64,000 nt of DNA from Streblospio benedicti (Eukaryota > Annelida > Polychaeta > Spionida > Spionidae), in the NCBI GenBank assembly GCA_019095985.1, contig CM032661.1, positions 29,741,636 to 29,805,635 on the forward strand, given 5' to 3'. The notes below the pieces were generated by a model, which saw only the letters and a list, made by a program, of their open reading frames with translations, searched no databases and had not been told where the DNA came from. Numbering within the stretch: position 1 is the first letter of the stretch; every line of letters starts with the position of its first letter. A program made the position numbers and the translations under genes. Shown here piece after piece: positions 1-13,800 of the stretch.

Positions 1-1814
1 GATATACTAAAAAAAATGTGGCCATCATATCTCCAGACTTATGGTATAAGCTTGCGTGATGAAATTGTGTAAGTAATATGATAGTATGAATAAATGCTGC
101 CTTATTGTGATAAAAAGCCATGAAATGTGGGGGAAGTGGCTGTTTTTTTTTAATATTTTCAAACAAACATTTTCATCTCCATATTACTTTATTATGAATA
201 AAATACTTGAAATTATTGTTAAACAGAATAACTAATTTTTACGTTGCCCAAATTCGGATTGTCTACTAAATAGGAGACCTTAGTGATTTAGAACTAATTA
301 GCTTTTACCACAGCTCTGATGGTTACTGCTCACTTATTCATTATTCATGCAGATTTAGGGTCTACATTGGTTGAGACTGTGTCACCTCAGTACAGGGTTT
401 TTTCCCAGACAGTGTCTTGTATAAATCAAAGATCCGCAGATAAAAGGATGTTTTGATCATAGGGTTTAGACTTGTGACGCCAAGTCAGGTCATGACTTCA
501 ATAAATATTTTTCCCGCGATCATTTCAACTTCAAAACTTCTACATTAAGAGAAAAAGCAGGAGAAAATCGTTGCAAGTTGTCAGTATAGAGATTCTGAGC
601 TGCCTATTAAGTCTTACACAACCACTTAGTGACCTATAGCGTGATGACACCGGTGTACTTTGGCCGTATTGTTGCTCAAAAAGCCAGGCTAGACATCTCA
701 TTTCCTTTAGACATTTTCTTGCTTGATTTACTCCGTTACCATGATAGTGTACTAATTTGGATCCCCACGTGTGCTGTGGATGAAATCTATAAGGAAATGT
801 TTTAAATTTTCATGAAACAATTATATAAGGAAATAGAAATAAAAATGGATGATTATCTTGAAAACAGTGTTAACTCTTGGTATTATGTGTATATGATTAA
901 ATGTAATTATGTGTCCTAACAATACAAAACTACTCTTCAAGGCTCAATCGTTGGGAAAGCCCGGTGGCCCATGGCCGTTAGAAAATTACCCGACAGTTCA
1001 GGTTTAATATAGAGCCAGTGCTTTCTCTGTGTTACTGGCACGAATACAATGTATAGTTTCCATTGTCATGGTTTCTTTATCTGAGGATAAAGTGTTACAA
1101 ACGGGGTCTATAGGTGTCATTCGTCTTCTTTTAAAATGACTTCAGTCGAAGCACAAGAATGGTAAACCGTCTTATTGCAGAAAGCTGAAATGGAGAGTGT
1201 ATTTTGGGCTGTGAGTAAAGAGTGTTTTCATGTACGTAGTTTAACCGGATCTTTACAACAGGGGACACTTTTGTAGTGACTCAGACCGTTAGCAGCATTT
1301 TTAGTATCCTTTACTTTTTATGCAATGTCACATCCTGTTGCGTCTACTTGAAGTTTTATTGGCAAAATAAAAACAAAATAAATTTGTCCATTGCCAGCAT
1401 GTTACTTATCTATTACTATTTGACAAGCAGTTTTATTTTTTTGCTCACTGGCAGATCCAGAGGCACAGGGTGTTCTTGATTTTCGGTCCAAACAGTGATA
1501 TTACATAAGCTTTTAGCATATCCATCGAGAATCATAAGGCATTCTAGAAGACAGCCCTATTTACAAGTACATGTATTCCCTAACAATCACACCCTCTTAA
1601 AAAATCTGGATCTGCTTATGCTCTATTAACATTACATCATTGCTAAATATGGGAATTTTGTATACAGATTATATTGCTATTACGTAAATATTTAATATCA
1701 GAGCTTGTAGGGTTGTCGATTGAGAAATGTTGGAAAAAATAATGAAAGATAGAACTATTTCTGTCTTGTGTTTTTGCACACGATTTATTATATTTGCATT
1801 TCTTTCAATTTTAG
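1..1814. other. Intron or upstream sequence of the NHE gene, no exon seen
   Basis: AT-rich DNA before the first recognisable NHE exon. I looked for the preceding conserved block (DPVAV, FGESLLNDAV) and did not find it, so that exon must lie before the window. It ends in a plausible acceptor (ttttag) at 1814. Short open frames here have no recognisable content. Confidence 0.6.
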
Positions 1815-1887
1815 GTGCTTTACCATTTGTTTGAGGAGTTTGAGGAAATTGGAGAGTCAAATATCATTGCTCAAGACATTATATTAG
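1815..1887 (+). CDS. SLC9A: NHE exon (window exon 1), transporter domain
   Basis: Encodes residues 1-25 of the partial protein, from [13 protein letters not shown] to a split Gly. LYHLFEEF follows the NHE signature FGESLLNDAVTVV, which must be in the previous exon. Starts in phase 0 after ttttag; the donor is gtatgt with phase 1. Confidence 0.9.
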
Positions 1888-4800
1888 GTATGTTCTCTCA
1901 TTAAAAATGGTTAAATGTGTTAAAAATATTTACGTTGACCACCAGGTCACTGGTGGCTTCAGTCTAAAGCTACAAACTTCACCCACTAACATCTACAAAG
2001 TACATGTACGCGTTTCGCACTGTCAGATGTGCAAGATCCTACTGCTTGCATTCAATGGACTCTTAACACCTGACATTCTATCCCCAGAAACACTTATCAT
2101 TTAAGATGTACTGTATTGCATTAAACAATGGAAAAGCAGCATTTAACATATCAAAATTCTCAGCAGAATTTCCCGCAAGAAAAGACTTACACGTATGAAA
2201 GCACAGTTTGTCATATTTTTTTAGAAATTTTGAAAATTACACTGAATGTCCTCAACCATGATGGAAAAAACGAATAACTGAAGCTTTTCTCATGCAATAC
2301 CTATTGACAATGTAAGTAAACAACAGAAATACTCTACAACGGAAGGATTTATGACTGCAAATTGAGTTCCATTGTTGAGGACATTCACTGTGATGAAGTG
2401 TAATGGCAACCTCTCTCTCATCGTCTACTTGTAGGCGTGGTGAGCTTCCTGTTAGTTGCCGTGGTGAGCACGCTCATGGGCTTCCTGTTCGGCTTCCTCA
2501 CGGCGCTGCTCACCCGCTTCACCGTGAACCTGCGCGTCATCGAACCGCTCTGCGTCTTCTCCATGGGCTACCTGAGCTACCTCACCGCCGAGATGTTCCA
2601 CATGTCCGGCATCCTATCGTACGTATTATTTCCATTGTGGTTCGCTGTTGTGATTGTGTCGGTCCCTGGAGGGGGGGGGGGGGGGGGGGCACTTAATACA
2701 TTTTGAGAACGTGGAGGCGCCACCGGAATGGGTCGCAATTTCACCCCTAAAAATCAGCACATCATGACCCAAGTGGCAAAAACCAGCACTCCTTTGATGT
2801 ATTAATGATGCCATTGACGACAATATGGCTGCCATCGTCTGCAACTTTTGTTATAAAATTGCCCATATATATAGCCAACTACATCATATTGAGCACCAAA
2901 AACATAAATTTCCACTGCTACCTAGTACCACAACCAATATACCGTAATCAGATGGTGTCTAGTCATAGGCAGATCCAGGGGGGCGCAGGGGGCGCTCGCC
3001 AGCTCTTTTCCCACCAAAATACTTCATTTTCATAGGGTTTTTCATGAAATCCCTTAAGTGCGCCCCCAATGTCCGGTGGAGCCCCCTCCCCATGCTTACA
3101 CTATCTATTACTACATAATCTAGGTTAGTGACCCCCCCCCCCCCTCCCGTGTGTCGGTCACAGTGTAAAATCTACAGTAGAACCTCCAAAAAGACCACCA
3201 CCACCTCGAGCTCTTTGTAGAGAACACCTCTGTATTAAGACCATTTCTCATGGTTCCAAACCTTAAATAATTAAGGCAATGTCACACAGGAAACACTGAA
3301 CCTCCGTAAATAGACCACAACTCTATTGAGACTCCCTAGGTGGCCTTAATTTAGATGTTCTACTGTATTTGGTATGTTCATTGTCATCATGGACATATGA
3401 GCTACCTCACTGCAGAGATGTTCTAACGTGTTTGGCATCCTCTTTGGCCTTTTTGACGTGAGTATTATGTCCACTTCTGTGGTTGGCTGGTTTGTCTATT
3501 TGATGTTGGTGTGTCTGTGTTTGTAACTGTTACAGTGTAACATATATTTAATAAATTTCCAATAATGTTGAAAACTACTAAGACCAACACTTCTACATTA
3601 AGACCATTTCTTATATGTGCCAAACCTCGTCAAAGAGATCAACATAAACCTCCATTAAGAGACAACCTCTGTGTAGAGACCACTTGAGACCTGTCCGCTG
3701 AGTGGTCTGAATTTAGAGGTTCTGTATTTTGTACGTTTATCTTCGCCATTGCCATATGAACTACATCCCTGCAGAGATGTGTAAAGGATTCTCTCATGAG
3801 TATCAGGCTGTAGCAGACAGATTGTTCTCTCTGTTTGTATATATGTCACAATGTAATATCAATTATGTGTTTTTCATCATTGCCAGGGGCTACATTACCA
3901 TAGAGATGTTCGTCTCATGAGTATTCTGCCTCTGTCTCTGTCTTTCACTATCAATCAATAAAGCCCCGAAATACTGCTTATGTAAAGTGGGACATGGGTT
4001 TTGAAATTAAAATAAAATATTAAAAAAAAAATCAATCAATAAAGTCACTGATGAGACTCATGTCACTATCTTTGCCATGATCCGCATGTATGCTGTCTTC
4101 TCTCCGTATAAGTTTTTCAGTATCTGCTTGCTGGCAAACAATACACAGAAAAACCTCTCAAAGACTACCAAGGGTTCTCATCTGAGTGGTCGCAAGAGAA
4201 TTACAAAAGTGAAATTCTAAACAATTTGCTCAGAGAACTGGCAAACTGAAGAAGCAGGCAGTTTATTTGGTAAATTGACTACATTGGATGGAATACAAGA
4301 TATTGCAACAGAAAGGCAACTATAATGAGAAGGCTTATCACTTGCATGTAAATTCAGGGATAATATCTCAAAACAGTGTTTACATTGATGGTAATCAAAT
4401 GTTATTATCAGTTTGGTTTCAGAATAAAAATGACCATATGTATAATGACTCAAACCATTAAAGCAAGTTTATAATGACATACGTTACATGATCATAGCTT
4501 AAGGTCAGTTTGTGCACGTTTTCCTCTTGAAATAGATCATCGAGATCATGATGGATCAGTCACCCAGAAAGGACACAAATGTTCATTGAAAGGAAGTAGC
4601 ACTCAGGATCTCATTTGACCCACACATATTTGCCTCCTACCTGCCATAGTCTCGTTACGAATGCCTTTGTTGAGTGTTCTATTGATTTGTGTATGGAAAG
4701 ACTGTCCTCGATTACCACCAATTAATGTAGAATTACATTTTTGCTTATTTTTTTCCAAAATGTTATCTTTTGATTCTTAAGATTTGATACAGTTCCCATG

Positions 4801-7800
4801 ATTAACGTATTACATCAAAAGTGTCATATTTTTATCATCTAAAAAATATGTCAATAATATTTTCAACTATATTTGTCTACTACTATCACACATTCTCAAT
4901 TATTGGGGCGATTTCACTGAAAATGCCAATGTCTAATCACTCACAGTCTCTCATACTTCTTTGAAAATAATTAAAAGGTATTGTTTTGCTACGAATCACC
5001 AATAAATATACCCCGAATTTTTTATTTTCAAAAAGTCATATCAAAATGAGCTTGTAATAAGTTCTTACTTGTACATTTATGGCATGTATTTTCCTCTGGA
5101 AAGAAAGCGAAACTAATAAAAGCTGGACACTTAGACCAAAGGACATGTCCAGTCAGACAGCCTTACTCTGGGCCTTTTTCGCAATCACTTCCCAAACTAA
5201 GGCTGAACTGACCGTAATAGTTATCAAACGTTAATGTAGAATTTTGACTATCATCTAGTGATTCATTTAGACGTGTGTCCCAAATCCAGTACCCATTATT
5301 TCTCAATAGGATGCAAAGAATAAAAAATTGTGCATCCTCCTGACCCATGAAATATAAAATAGTTTGCCATTGTTATGCATACCATGACTCATTGCATTCA
5401 CCCTCGTACCCATTGTTTCAAAATATGCCAGTCCATAGCAACTCATTGTTGCCAATTTCTCGATTAATCACTGATTATTTATCTTTCACGCTTTCAGCTG
5501 CACATTCTGCGGTATTTCAATGCGCAAGTACGTGGAGCGCAACATTTCCCACAAGTCGCACACCACGATCAAATACTTCATGAAGATGCTGGCTGCCACA
5601 ACCGAGACCATCATCTTCATGTTCCTCGGCCTGTCCACCGTGGTGGACACGCACCATTGGGACACCGCGTTTGTGCTGCTCACGCTTCTCTTCTGCTTGG
5701 CCTTCCGCTGTATCGGTAACTATGGTTACATCGCATATGCATTCATTTTAATGAGTTTTTTTCCCAAGCTCGTGTCAGTTTGAGTTCCCGTCAGAGCCGC
5801 CATTTGATGTAGTCAAATGGAAGCCTAGGGTTGTAAAATCCCTGTCTTCAGCTATGTCATACAGTGGTAGGAACCTGCTTGCTATTGCGAACAGACAGAA
5901 AGAGAGAGGGAAGACAATAGACTTAAATACTGTATGTTCAACTAATAAAAATAGCCTATTGGAGTTAATCTTGATAATTACAAAACTATGTTACATTCAA
6001 TTTCACAAGATCATTTAACAGGTAAGTTCCACTCCACAACCCGCTCCCTATCACCCTATCAGCCATTCCCACAATTCACCCCGTTAACCTCCAAATCATA
6101 CATGTGTACGTATCTGTCAGGCACTGTGTTGTTGACGGCAATCGTGAACAGCGGGCGGTTGGTCAAACTGACCAAGGTGGACCAGTTTGTGATGGCGTAT
6201 GGTGGTCTGCGTGGTGCCATCGCATTCTCACTCGTGGTCATCTTGGACGAGAAGCAGTTCCCACAGAAGAATCTCTTCATCACCACCACATTGGTTGTGG
6301 TTTATTTCACAAATATGGTGCTAGTAAGTTCTATTCGTTTTTTTTTTCTACAGACGTGTTTTAAATCCGTATTACATGGTATTGGACTGTCTAATGAGAG
6401 TGGACCAGATAGCATTGTTTCAAGGTCCATTGTAATATTCTTATTGAATGTTGTATTTTATTGTCATCAAATATTCTTATTGGCTGTTAAAAAATCAAAC
6501 AAACTATGAACTATACAATTAGTATATTATGGTCAATGCTGTGTCGTACTATCTGTTAAACAAAAAATTTAATTCATTGTAATAATGGCCCCATGTGAAG
6601 GTTTTACTTTAATAAAAAAAAATTCTCAGAAATCTTCCTGTTTAATTTGTATCTGATTAATTTAAAATATGAGATCCTTATGAGAATATATTACCAATAC
6701 CAGGAGTCCACAGGAGTGATGATCGCTAGTTAGTGTCTGTCCGTGCTAATAACAGGAGGTCCCCAGTGTCACCACCCATGAAGTTGAGATGTCGAAAATT
6801 TCATTCATCATAACAGAATTCAAAGAATTTTTATTGCAGAATTCAAAGAATTTTGAAAAAGATTTATAGTTAAATGTTTCGTAATGCACAGTAACAAATA
6901 AAAACTAACTGTGACCGTTTGTTACATGTTATGTAAATCATATTTCAAGAAATTTAATCTTATCTTATTATTATAATCCCTGGAAAATGAATAAGATATG
7001 TAATAGAAAACGACATTTAAAATTGTCGCATTGCTTCATATAAACTTTCTCAAATACGATATGACTTTATTAAGATCCTATCAAAGTAGGTTAATACAGC
7101 AGAAAAAGAATTATGTGGTTAAGTCTTTATCTTTCTTGTCTATCTATTTTTCATCCATTAAGATAGAGGGTGATGTGAAATGATTTGTGGTTATGAAACT
7201 TCAGATTTGCATATCATTATATCACAAAAGACATTTCTAGTACATAAAGGCTTTTCCTTCCATTGCGTATATGTGTTAAAGTCAGCAAAAACAGCACTAA
7301 GGTGCATTCTCTGAGTTTATAATTTCAAATTTTAGTTTTGTACAATATTATCAGAAGTATGTTATTGCTAAATGTTTTTAAATTTGCCGCATATGAAGAA
7401 CCTTAATTTATTTTACAAATAGACCTTCTTGACAGAAAAATCATAATTTAATGACCTGTGAAATAGGTTGAATTATGTAACAAATTAACATTTTGAAAAA
7501 TCTGTTGACAGTTGTCGAGTGGAGATGTCGATAATCAACAATGTAGGATTTAAACTATAAAAAATAAGTTATGAAGGTTTTACTTGAAAAGACGCAATAT
7601 ATTTGATGACACATTTCATTATTTAGCATTATTGTATTGGTTTAAAGTTTAAACATATTTTGTTTTTCAAAAATAAAAAAGGATTTGACATGTCTGAATG
7701 TGACTTGTCTTCATGATTATATTGATGTTCACTTCATCATTGAGCCAATGTTAGCATTTTCGTCTATTATATATCATCATATGTATTTCCCTCTTTAGGG

Positions 7801-10800
7801 TACAACCATCAAACCACTTGTGGAGAAGTTACATGTGAAGAAAGCAGAGAAAATAAAGCCATCGTTGACGGAACAAATCAATAATAAGGTACAGCATTTA
7901 AAAATAGACTCATTGGATTTCTTTTTTTATATAAACACAGTCACTAATATTGAGATAACCATTAGAAACTTACTGTCGTCATATTTTCGGACATTTGGAC
8001 GATGAACAAAAATATTAACAAATAGTAAGTTTACAGTAAGGATCTATCTCAAAATTAGTCACTGTATTTCATAGATATAGCCTTCATGTTTGCATTATGT
8101 CTGGGAGCACTGTCTGAGATGAATCATAGACATTTACAATATTCACCAACTTTTTAGCATTTAAATTTTCACGGCAAGACTTTCATTTTCATCTCTTTAT
8201 TTCTGCCTGGTTATTGTGGGGTTTTGTTGGTTATTGTGGGTTTTTGTTATTAGTTGATTGACCACATGTTGGCTGGCGTGGAGGACATCACTGGCTTCCA
8301 TGGACATCACGAACTGAGGCTCAGGTATATTGTTTACAATCATAATAGTCAATTCTTAACTGTAGAATTTTTAATACACAATATAGGATAGATGAATAAT
8401 GTTATTATAATATACTATAAAGAATATTGATTTTGAAAAATTAAATAATAATAATTCTGCAGTAATAGCTATAAGTTTGCAAACAGGGGCTTAATTAAGC
8501 TACTACTATTCAATCATTGATTTTTAGATTTATTATAGCAAAGATAATATTGAAACTTTGTGTTAATTATTGTGGAAGTATAGATATCGATATGACTAGA
8601 AAATGTGTTTTTATTTTTTTAAGTTTCATATCTCAACGATTCACAACAATGAGATCAATGTGTGTATTACCTATAAATATTGAATTATGTTTTTGATTTT
8701 AATTTTGTTGTAATTAAATTGCTAATTGAAGTTTTAGTTAAGATAAGGACGGAAATATTAAGATTCATATTGCATGACGTTGATTCCAAATCTAGGTATT
8801 AATAAATTGAAGACTCTACTTGAAATTCATAATGCAACCAAATATTAAGGTGTGATGTGCATCAGGACAGTAATTTTTATTATTCAACATCTATTTTTAA
8901 AGAGCATCAAAGGAGCAATAGCCCTTTTAGAATAAAGAAGTGATAGTACCACTTAACGTGTTCTTTACTTCACAGGGTTCGAATTTAACTTTGGCTTGCT
9001 GGCATTTGCCATTGGAATACATACTTTGCCAGTTCAAGCCATTTTGGCACTCAATATTTTTTTTTCAAATCAGCACACATTTCTCACAGGCTCATGGTGC
9101 TTTTTACACATCAATAATATTTAACTTATTTCTTCACAATATAATTTGTATAGATAATAAACAAAAAATACATGTACACTATAGACTACACAAATATAAT
9201 AAAAAAATCATTGTAATTTTCTATGACGACACTGCCAACAATAGAAGCCATTTTGCCAGTTAAGATTTAACCTCCTATAAAACTTTGCAATCACTCCTAA
9301 AGAGTTAAATTCGAACTGTGACTTTAATGACACATAAACTGACATGTACTCACTAGGTGGCAGTGGTTTGACAACAAGTTCCTGAAGCCTCTGCTCATCA
9401 AGGAGAAGAGGCTACGCGCATCAGGACAATCGATTTTGGACGTGAACAACAAACTGGAGGATCGCGACGCCTCGATGCTCTTTGATTCGGCCAAGAACGA
9501 ATCGTACGCCAACCTGCTCACTGTGGCCAGCATCGTTAGAAGGCGATCCATGGGCAGCAACATGGACTCACTTTCGTAAGTGGCGTATTTTTTGTTCTTT
9601 TTCCGTCTGCCATCTGTTGTAGTCCAGGGTGTTCACGGATCCTTAAATAGTTTGTTTTTTTTGGGAAAAAAATAGCTATTTAAAAGTCTTGATTTTGCGA
9701 GTACTAGTCTTAAAAGGTCTTAATTTATGTTATTATTGATTGTAGTTATTGTTATTTTTTTCTTATTTTCATGTATGTTTATGTTGCCATTAATAAAAAC
9801 GCTTATGAGGCATCATGTGCATATATGTACAGTACTGATACCATCAAAAGGACACAGAAATGAAATATACAGAATTACGTTACGATTGTTTGCGTTTGTT
9901 TCTGATTTCTTCTTGTGATGACTGTTACAGGTAAGAACGAAAGATTTTGTTGCTTCCGCAAGTAACAGCTTTCTTCATAACTTGCCTGAAGTTATGTTTA
10001 TTTTGTTTATACCCTTTTAGCATTTTACAGAGGTTCCTGTACTAAAAAGAATATTTCTAAAAGTTCATGATCATGGGGGACATTTCGACAGATTTTCGTT
10101 TCAATGGGTATCTACATGTACTTGGTCAGCACTTTTTAACCATTGTCGCTGTGTCGGAAATTAACGAGAACCAAAAAGTATCAATATGTGGATGCCATGT
10201 AAAAAAGAAATATGAAAAAATGTTCCGATTTTTGCGTTTTTTCTGTTTATTTCGTTAATTGTGAGTATCGTAGTATAAGGGCTTGAGCAGTTCCAAGGAA
10301 ACTATGATGGCTATAACTTTGTTTCGAATTGTTACGAATTATTTTGTTTTATCACGCCAATTCCTCAAATTTAATTTAATTTCTGTATACTTTTGACCTA
10401 GTCAGTACTGTACTTGAGTTTCATGGTTTAATTTTAGTAAAAGGTCTTATTTTACGTCTGAAGAGGTCTTAAAAATGTCTTATTTTGCTTCCCGAAAAAG
10501 CAGCAGACACCCTGTTATCTCATATGGTTACTTATGTCAGCCACAGCAGGGAGCAAAAATGGATCTTCCACACCTTGCAGTTTTTCATCCAACAAGAAAG
10601 CTCTTTTGTGTTCAACACTCCACACTCTCTTTAGGTTGTCAAGGAAGCTGGTTCTTGGTGTTTTTCCTCCTTAAGCATGTGTTCGTCCCCACTACAAGTT
10701 AATTTGTGCTGAGCTGTGACCATCGGTGGGAACGTACCACTTTCTGGAGTCTTCTGTGATCTGTACTAAAACGTGTCGCCCAATGTTTGGAGCTTGTCAT

Positions 10801-13800
10801 ACAGCTGCTGGTTGGTAACGTGAGACTACTGCAGGATACTACAGACTCATGATGTTATACTTCAATTCTTGTTCTTTATATTTTATTTGCATCGTATTCA
10901 GATACATTTTGTATTGAGACAAGGTAGTTTAGAATTTAAGTTAAATTTTTTTTCATATAAATTCATTATTATGCCATGTATGCATTGTTACTGTTTGTAG
11001 ATTTCATGCTGTGAGATGAAGTTTATAGGGCTGTACCCTGTTGCGCATTTCTCACAAACAGCGTTTTTTAATTTTTGATCAAAGTAGATGAAACGTTTGG
11101 TAGATTTAAGATTTGATTGACTGCTATTAAATAAATAGATGAAAAGTGTTTGCATACTCATCTAGTTGAATAAGTAGTGATTTTGGTTTTGTAGATTTAA
11201 AAATTACCAGATACTTAAATCACCAGGTACTTACGGTAATATTTTAAAGGTTGTTGCATATTTTTTCATTTATGACTGTTCAGTGTTAATTGTTATTGAC
11301 TTGCATGTAATAACTTGAACCAATTGAATTGACTTATTAAATATGCTTTACAGTGATGATGATTGGAAACAACATTTTGAGCAGTTGTGAGTACATAACG
11401 CTGTGTACCAACGTGTTTTGAATATCCCAATTAAGTACCCTCTCTCCCACCCCTAACATGCTCTAACACTCTGCATTTAGTAAACAACCCGACTTGTAAT
11501 CATATAAAACATTCCGTCATGTCAAAGTCTAATTACTGCCACATAACACGTGAAATATCCATGGTGTGTTTCATGTTCTCTACAATGAGGTAATCTATCG
11601 GATGTAGACAACGTCACATGATCTATCTGGCACTATTTTTCATGAGACCCTTTTTTAAGATGAGGGGACGCTGATTAGGTCCATGGAAATAGTGCATAAG
11701 ATTAACAATGGATAACAAAAGTTTTTTGTTGCAATATCTTTACAATAAAACCCGAACTGTTCTCAAGCATGTGATTGCCTGTTAATACTCAATACCTTTT
11801 ATTGTCCCAAGAAGTTTAATTTAACGCTTCCAAGTAATGTACAAAGCTGGAAAGTTTAAACGATGATATACTGAATATAATGAGTATAACAAATGCTCCA
11901 TGTTAGTGGAAAGCATGTAAAGTTTATCAAAAGGGGACTTTGGTTGATTAATACTACACAAAACCTATAATATAAATGAAATAACCAATTGATTTCATAT
12001 TTGTTTGTAGAATATAAAAGGACATTTCTTCTTAGAAGCAATCAAGTTTTAGATTATAAAATTGAAATTCAACATGTATTAATAAGATTAAGATATTTGA
12101 ATACAGAAACCATTTATTTTCTTATGCCTTAATTAATTTCAATGAGCATATAAAAGGAATACATTTCATTTAATGTTTTGTACAATAAGCTTCATCATAA
12201 AGCTGGACAGGTAACAATGGATAGGATTGTGGGGAAAAATCACCTGCTAGCCATGATTATAGCTGTCACTTTTTATAAATGATTTTTGTTTCAAACAATA
12301 AGGCTTGCATATACATCAGTTATCACTGAGAAATGTCACTGAGAACAGCATTTGAACATTATCAATTTGGCCTTACATTATATTTTTATTTCATATCTTC
12401 TTCCAATATGGAAGCACCTACATACTGTACATGTTAATGCTGATGTAGTAGAACAGCTGTGATTGAAAATTTGTACAGATTCTGATATGTTTAGTATGTT
12501 ATTTCTTGATCATGTCCAATAAATTCAGAAAGGACTATTAAAGATCACATTAATATGCATACAAAGCGCAAGCATGATCGATAAAAAAACTGTTATACAC
12601 ATATATGTCTTGTGCGTTATGGGGATAAATATAACTATGCTCATGTTCGACATTGCTTCATATTTCATTCTTAATACATGTATATGCTCTCACATATTAA
12701 GATTCTTCCACTTCAATTTTTGTCAACAGCTTACACTGACTGTACTGCTACATGTAGATGCTTGGCAGAATCAAACACGTGTGAACAACCCCTGTCCTGC
12801 AATCCGACGCCTAACTTTGCTTATAAAAGGGCTTGTATCTATTAAATAAAATGCTTGTAACATTGTAAGTTTTGCGCTCAAAATAAAAATGCTTGTAACA
12901 TACAACACAATAAGTTTGGTATTGACTATCTGCATGACACATCACCACAGAGTAAACTTGTATGACTTCCTTACAATGCAAGACACAGTGGTGTGACAAT
13001 TATTTTCTGGAGTCCACAATAAAACCATGCAGGGATGCTTTCGCTACCAATTCTCCAGCAGCAGCATTCATAATATCGAGCTTTCAATCTAATTTCCACT
13101 TTTATGTGAAGTATTTACTCCAAATATGAAATTAATTGAAAATATCTGTGTTTATTGAACGTGAATATCGATGTACAATGTATTTCCAAAATAAACTTAT
13201 CCTTATCTGAATTTTTATAAAGCGTAGCATAATAGAACGTTAGAGACCTGGAGGCAAATGCTAGGTCTTTAAGTGAATCTTTTAGCACATTACATTATTA
13301 TAACACAAACGTTTCAGCCCTGAACCCATCTTGTTTATTTGCATTCGATTAACATTGAATTTTTCTTTCAGGGGAGCCGAGGGCATTTGGTTTGGTCTCA
13401 ATCCTAATACTCCCTCCGTGAAAGTCGAAGATGCAGACAGAGACGGTCCTGTCAGGGACCCAGGTTAGTGGCAATTTACATTATATCAGTGGTGATGGCT
13501 GAATTGTATAGGGTAAACCAGCGTACTTTTGGCTCCTTCAGTTTTTGGCTGTTTACTGTATAAAGCATGCAATGTTATATGACATAATTTCAAATAACAA
13601 CAAGGATTTTAAACAGTAGTCGGCTGACAACTGAAGGGGCGGAAATTAGGCTGGTTTACCGGGTACCTTAATGAAGGAACCAATATTTTCAGCATCAGTA
13701 TGAATTAAAAGATATTAAACATTAATTCCCATTTACATCAATGTTGAAGTATTGGAGTATTGATTATGTTAATTTTGGTTACACAATATAGCTTTAGGCA

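Noticed and set aside
5988-6509. 173-residue frame taken as one exon
   Set aside because: Only 6121-6323 matches NHE; both ends run into intron beyond a clear acceptor and donor.
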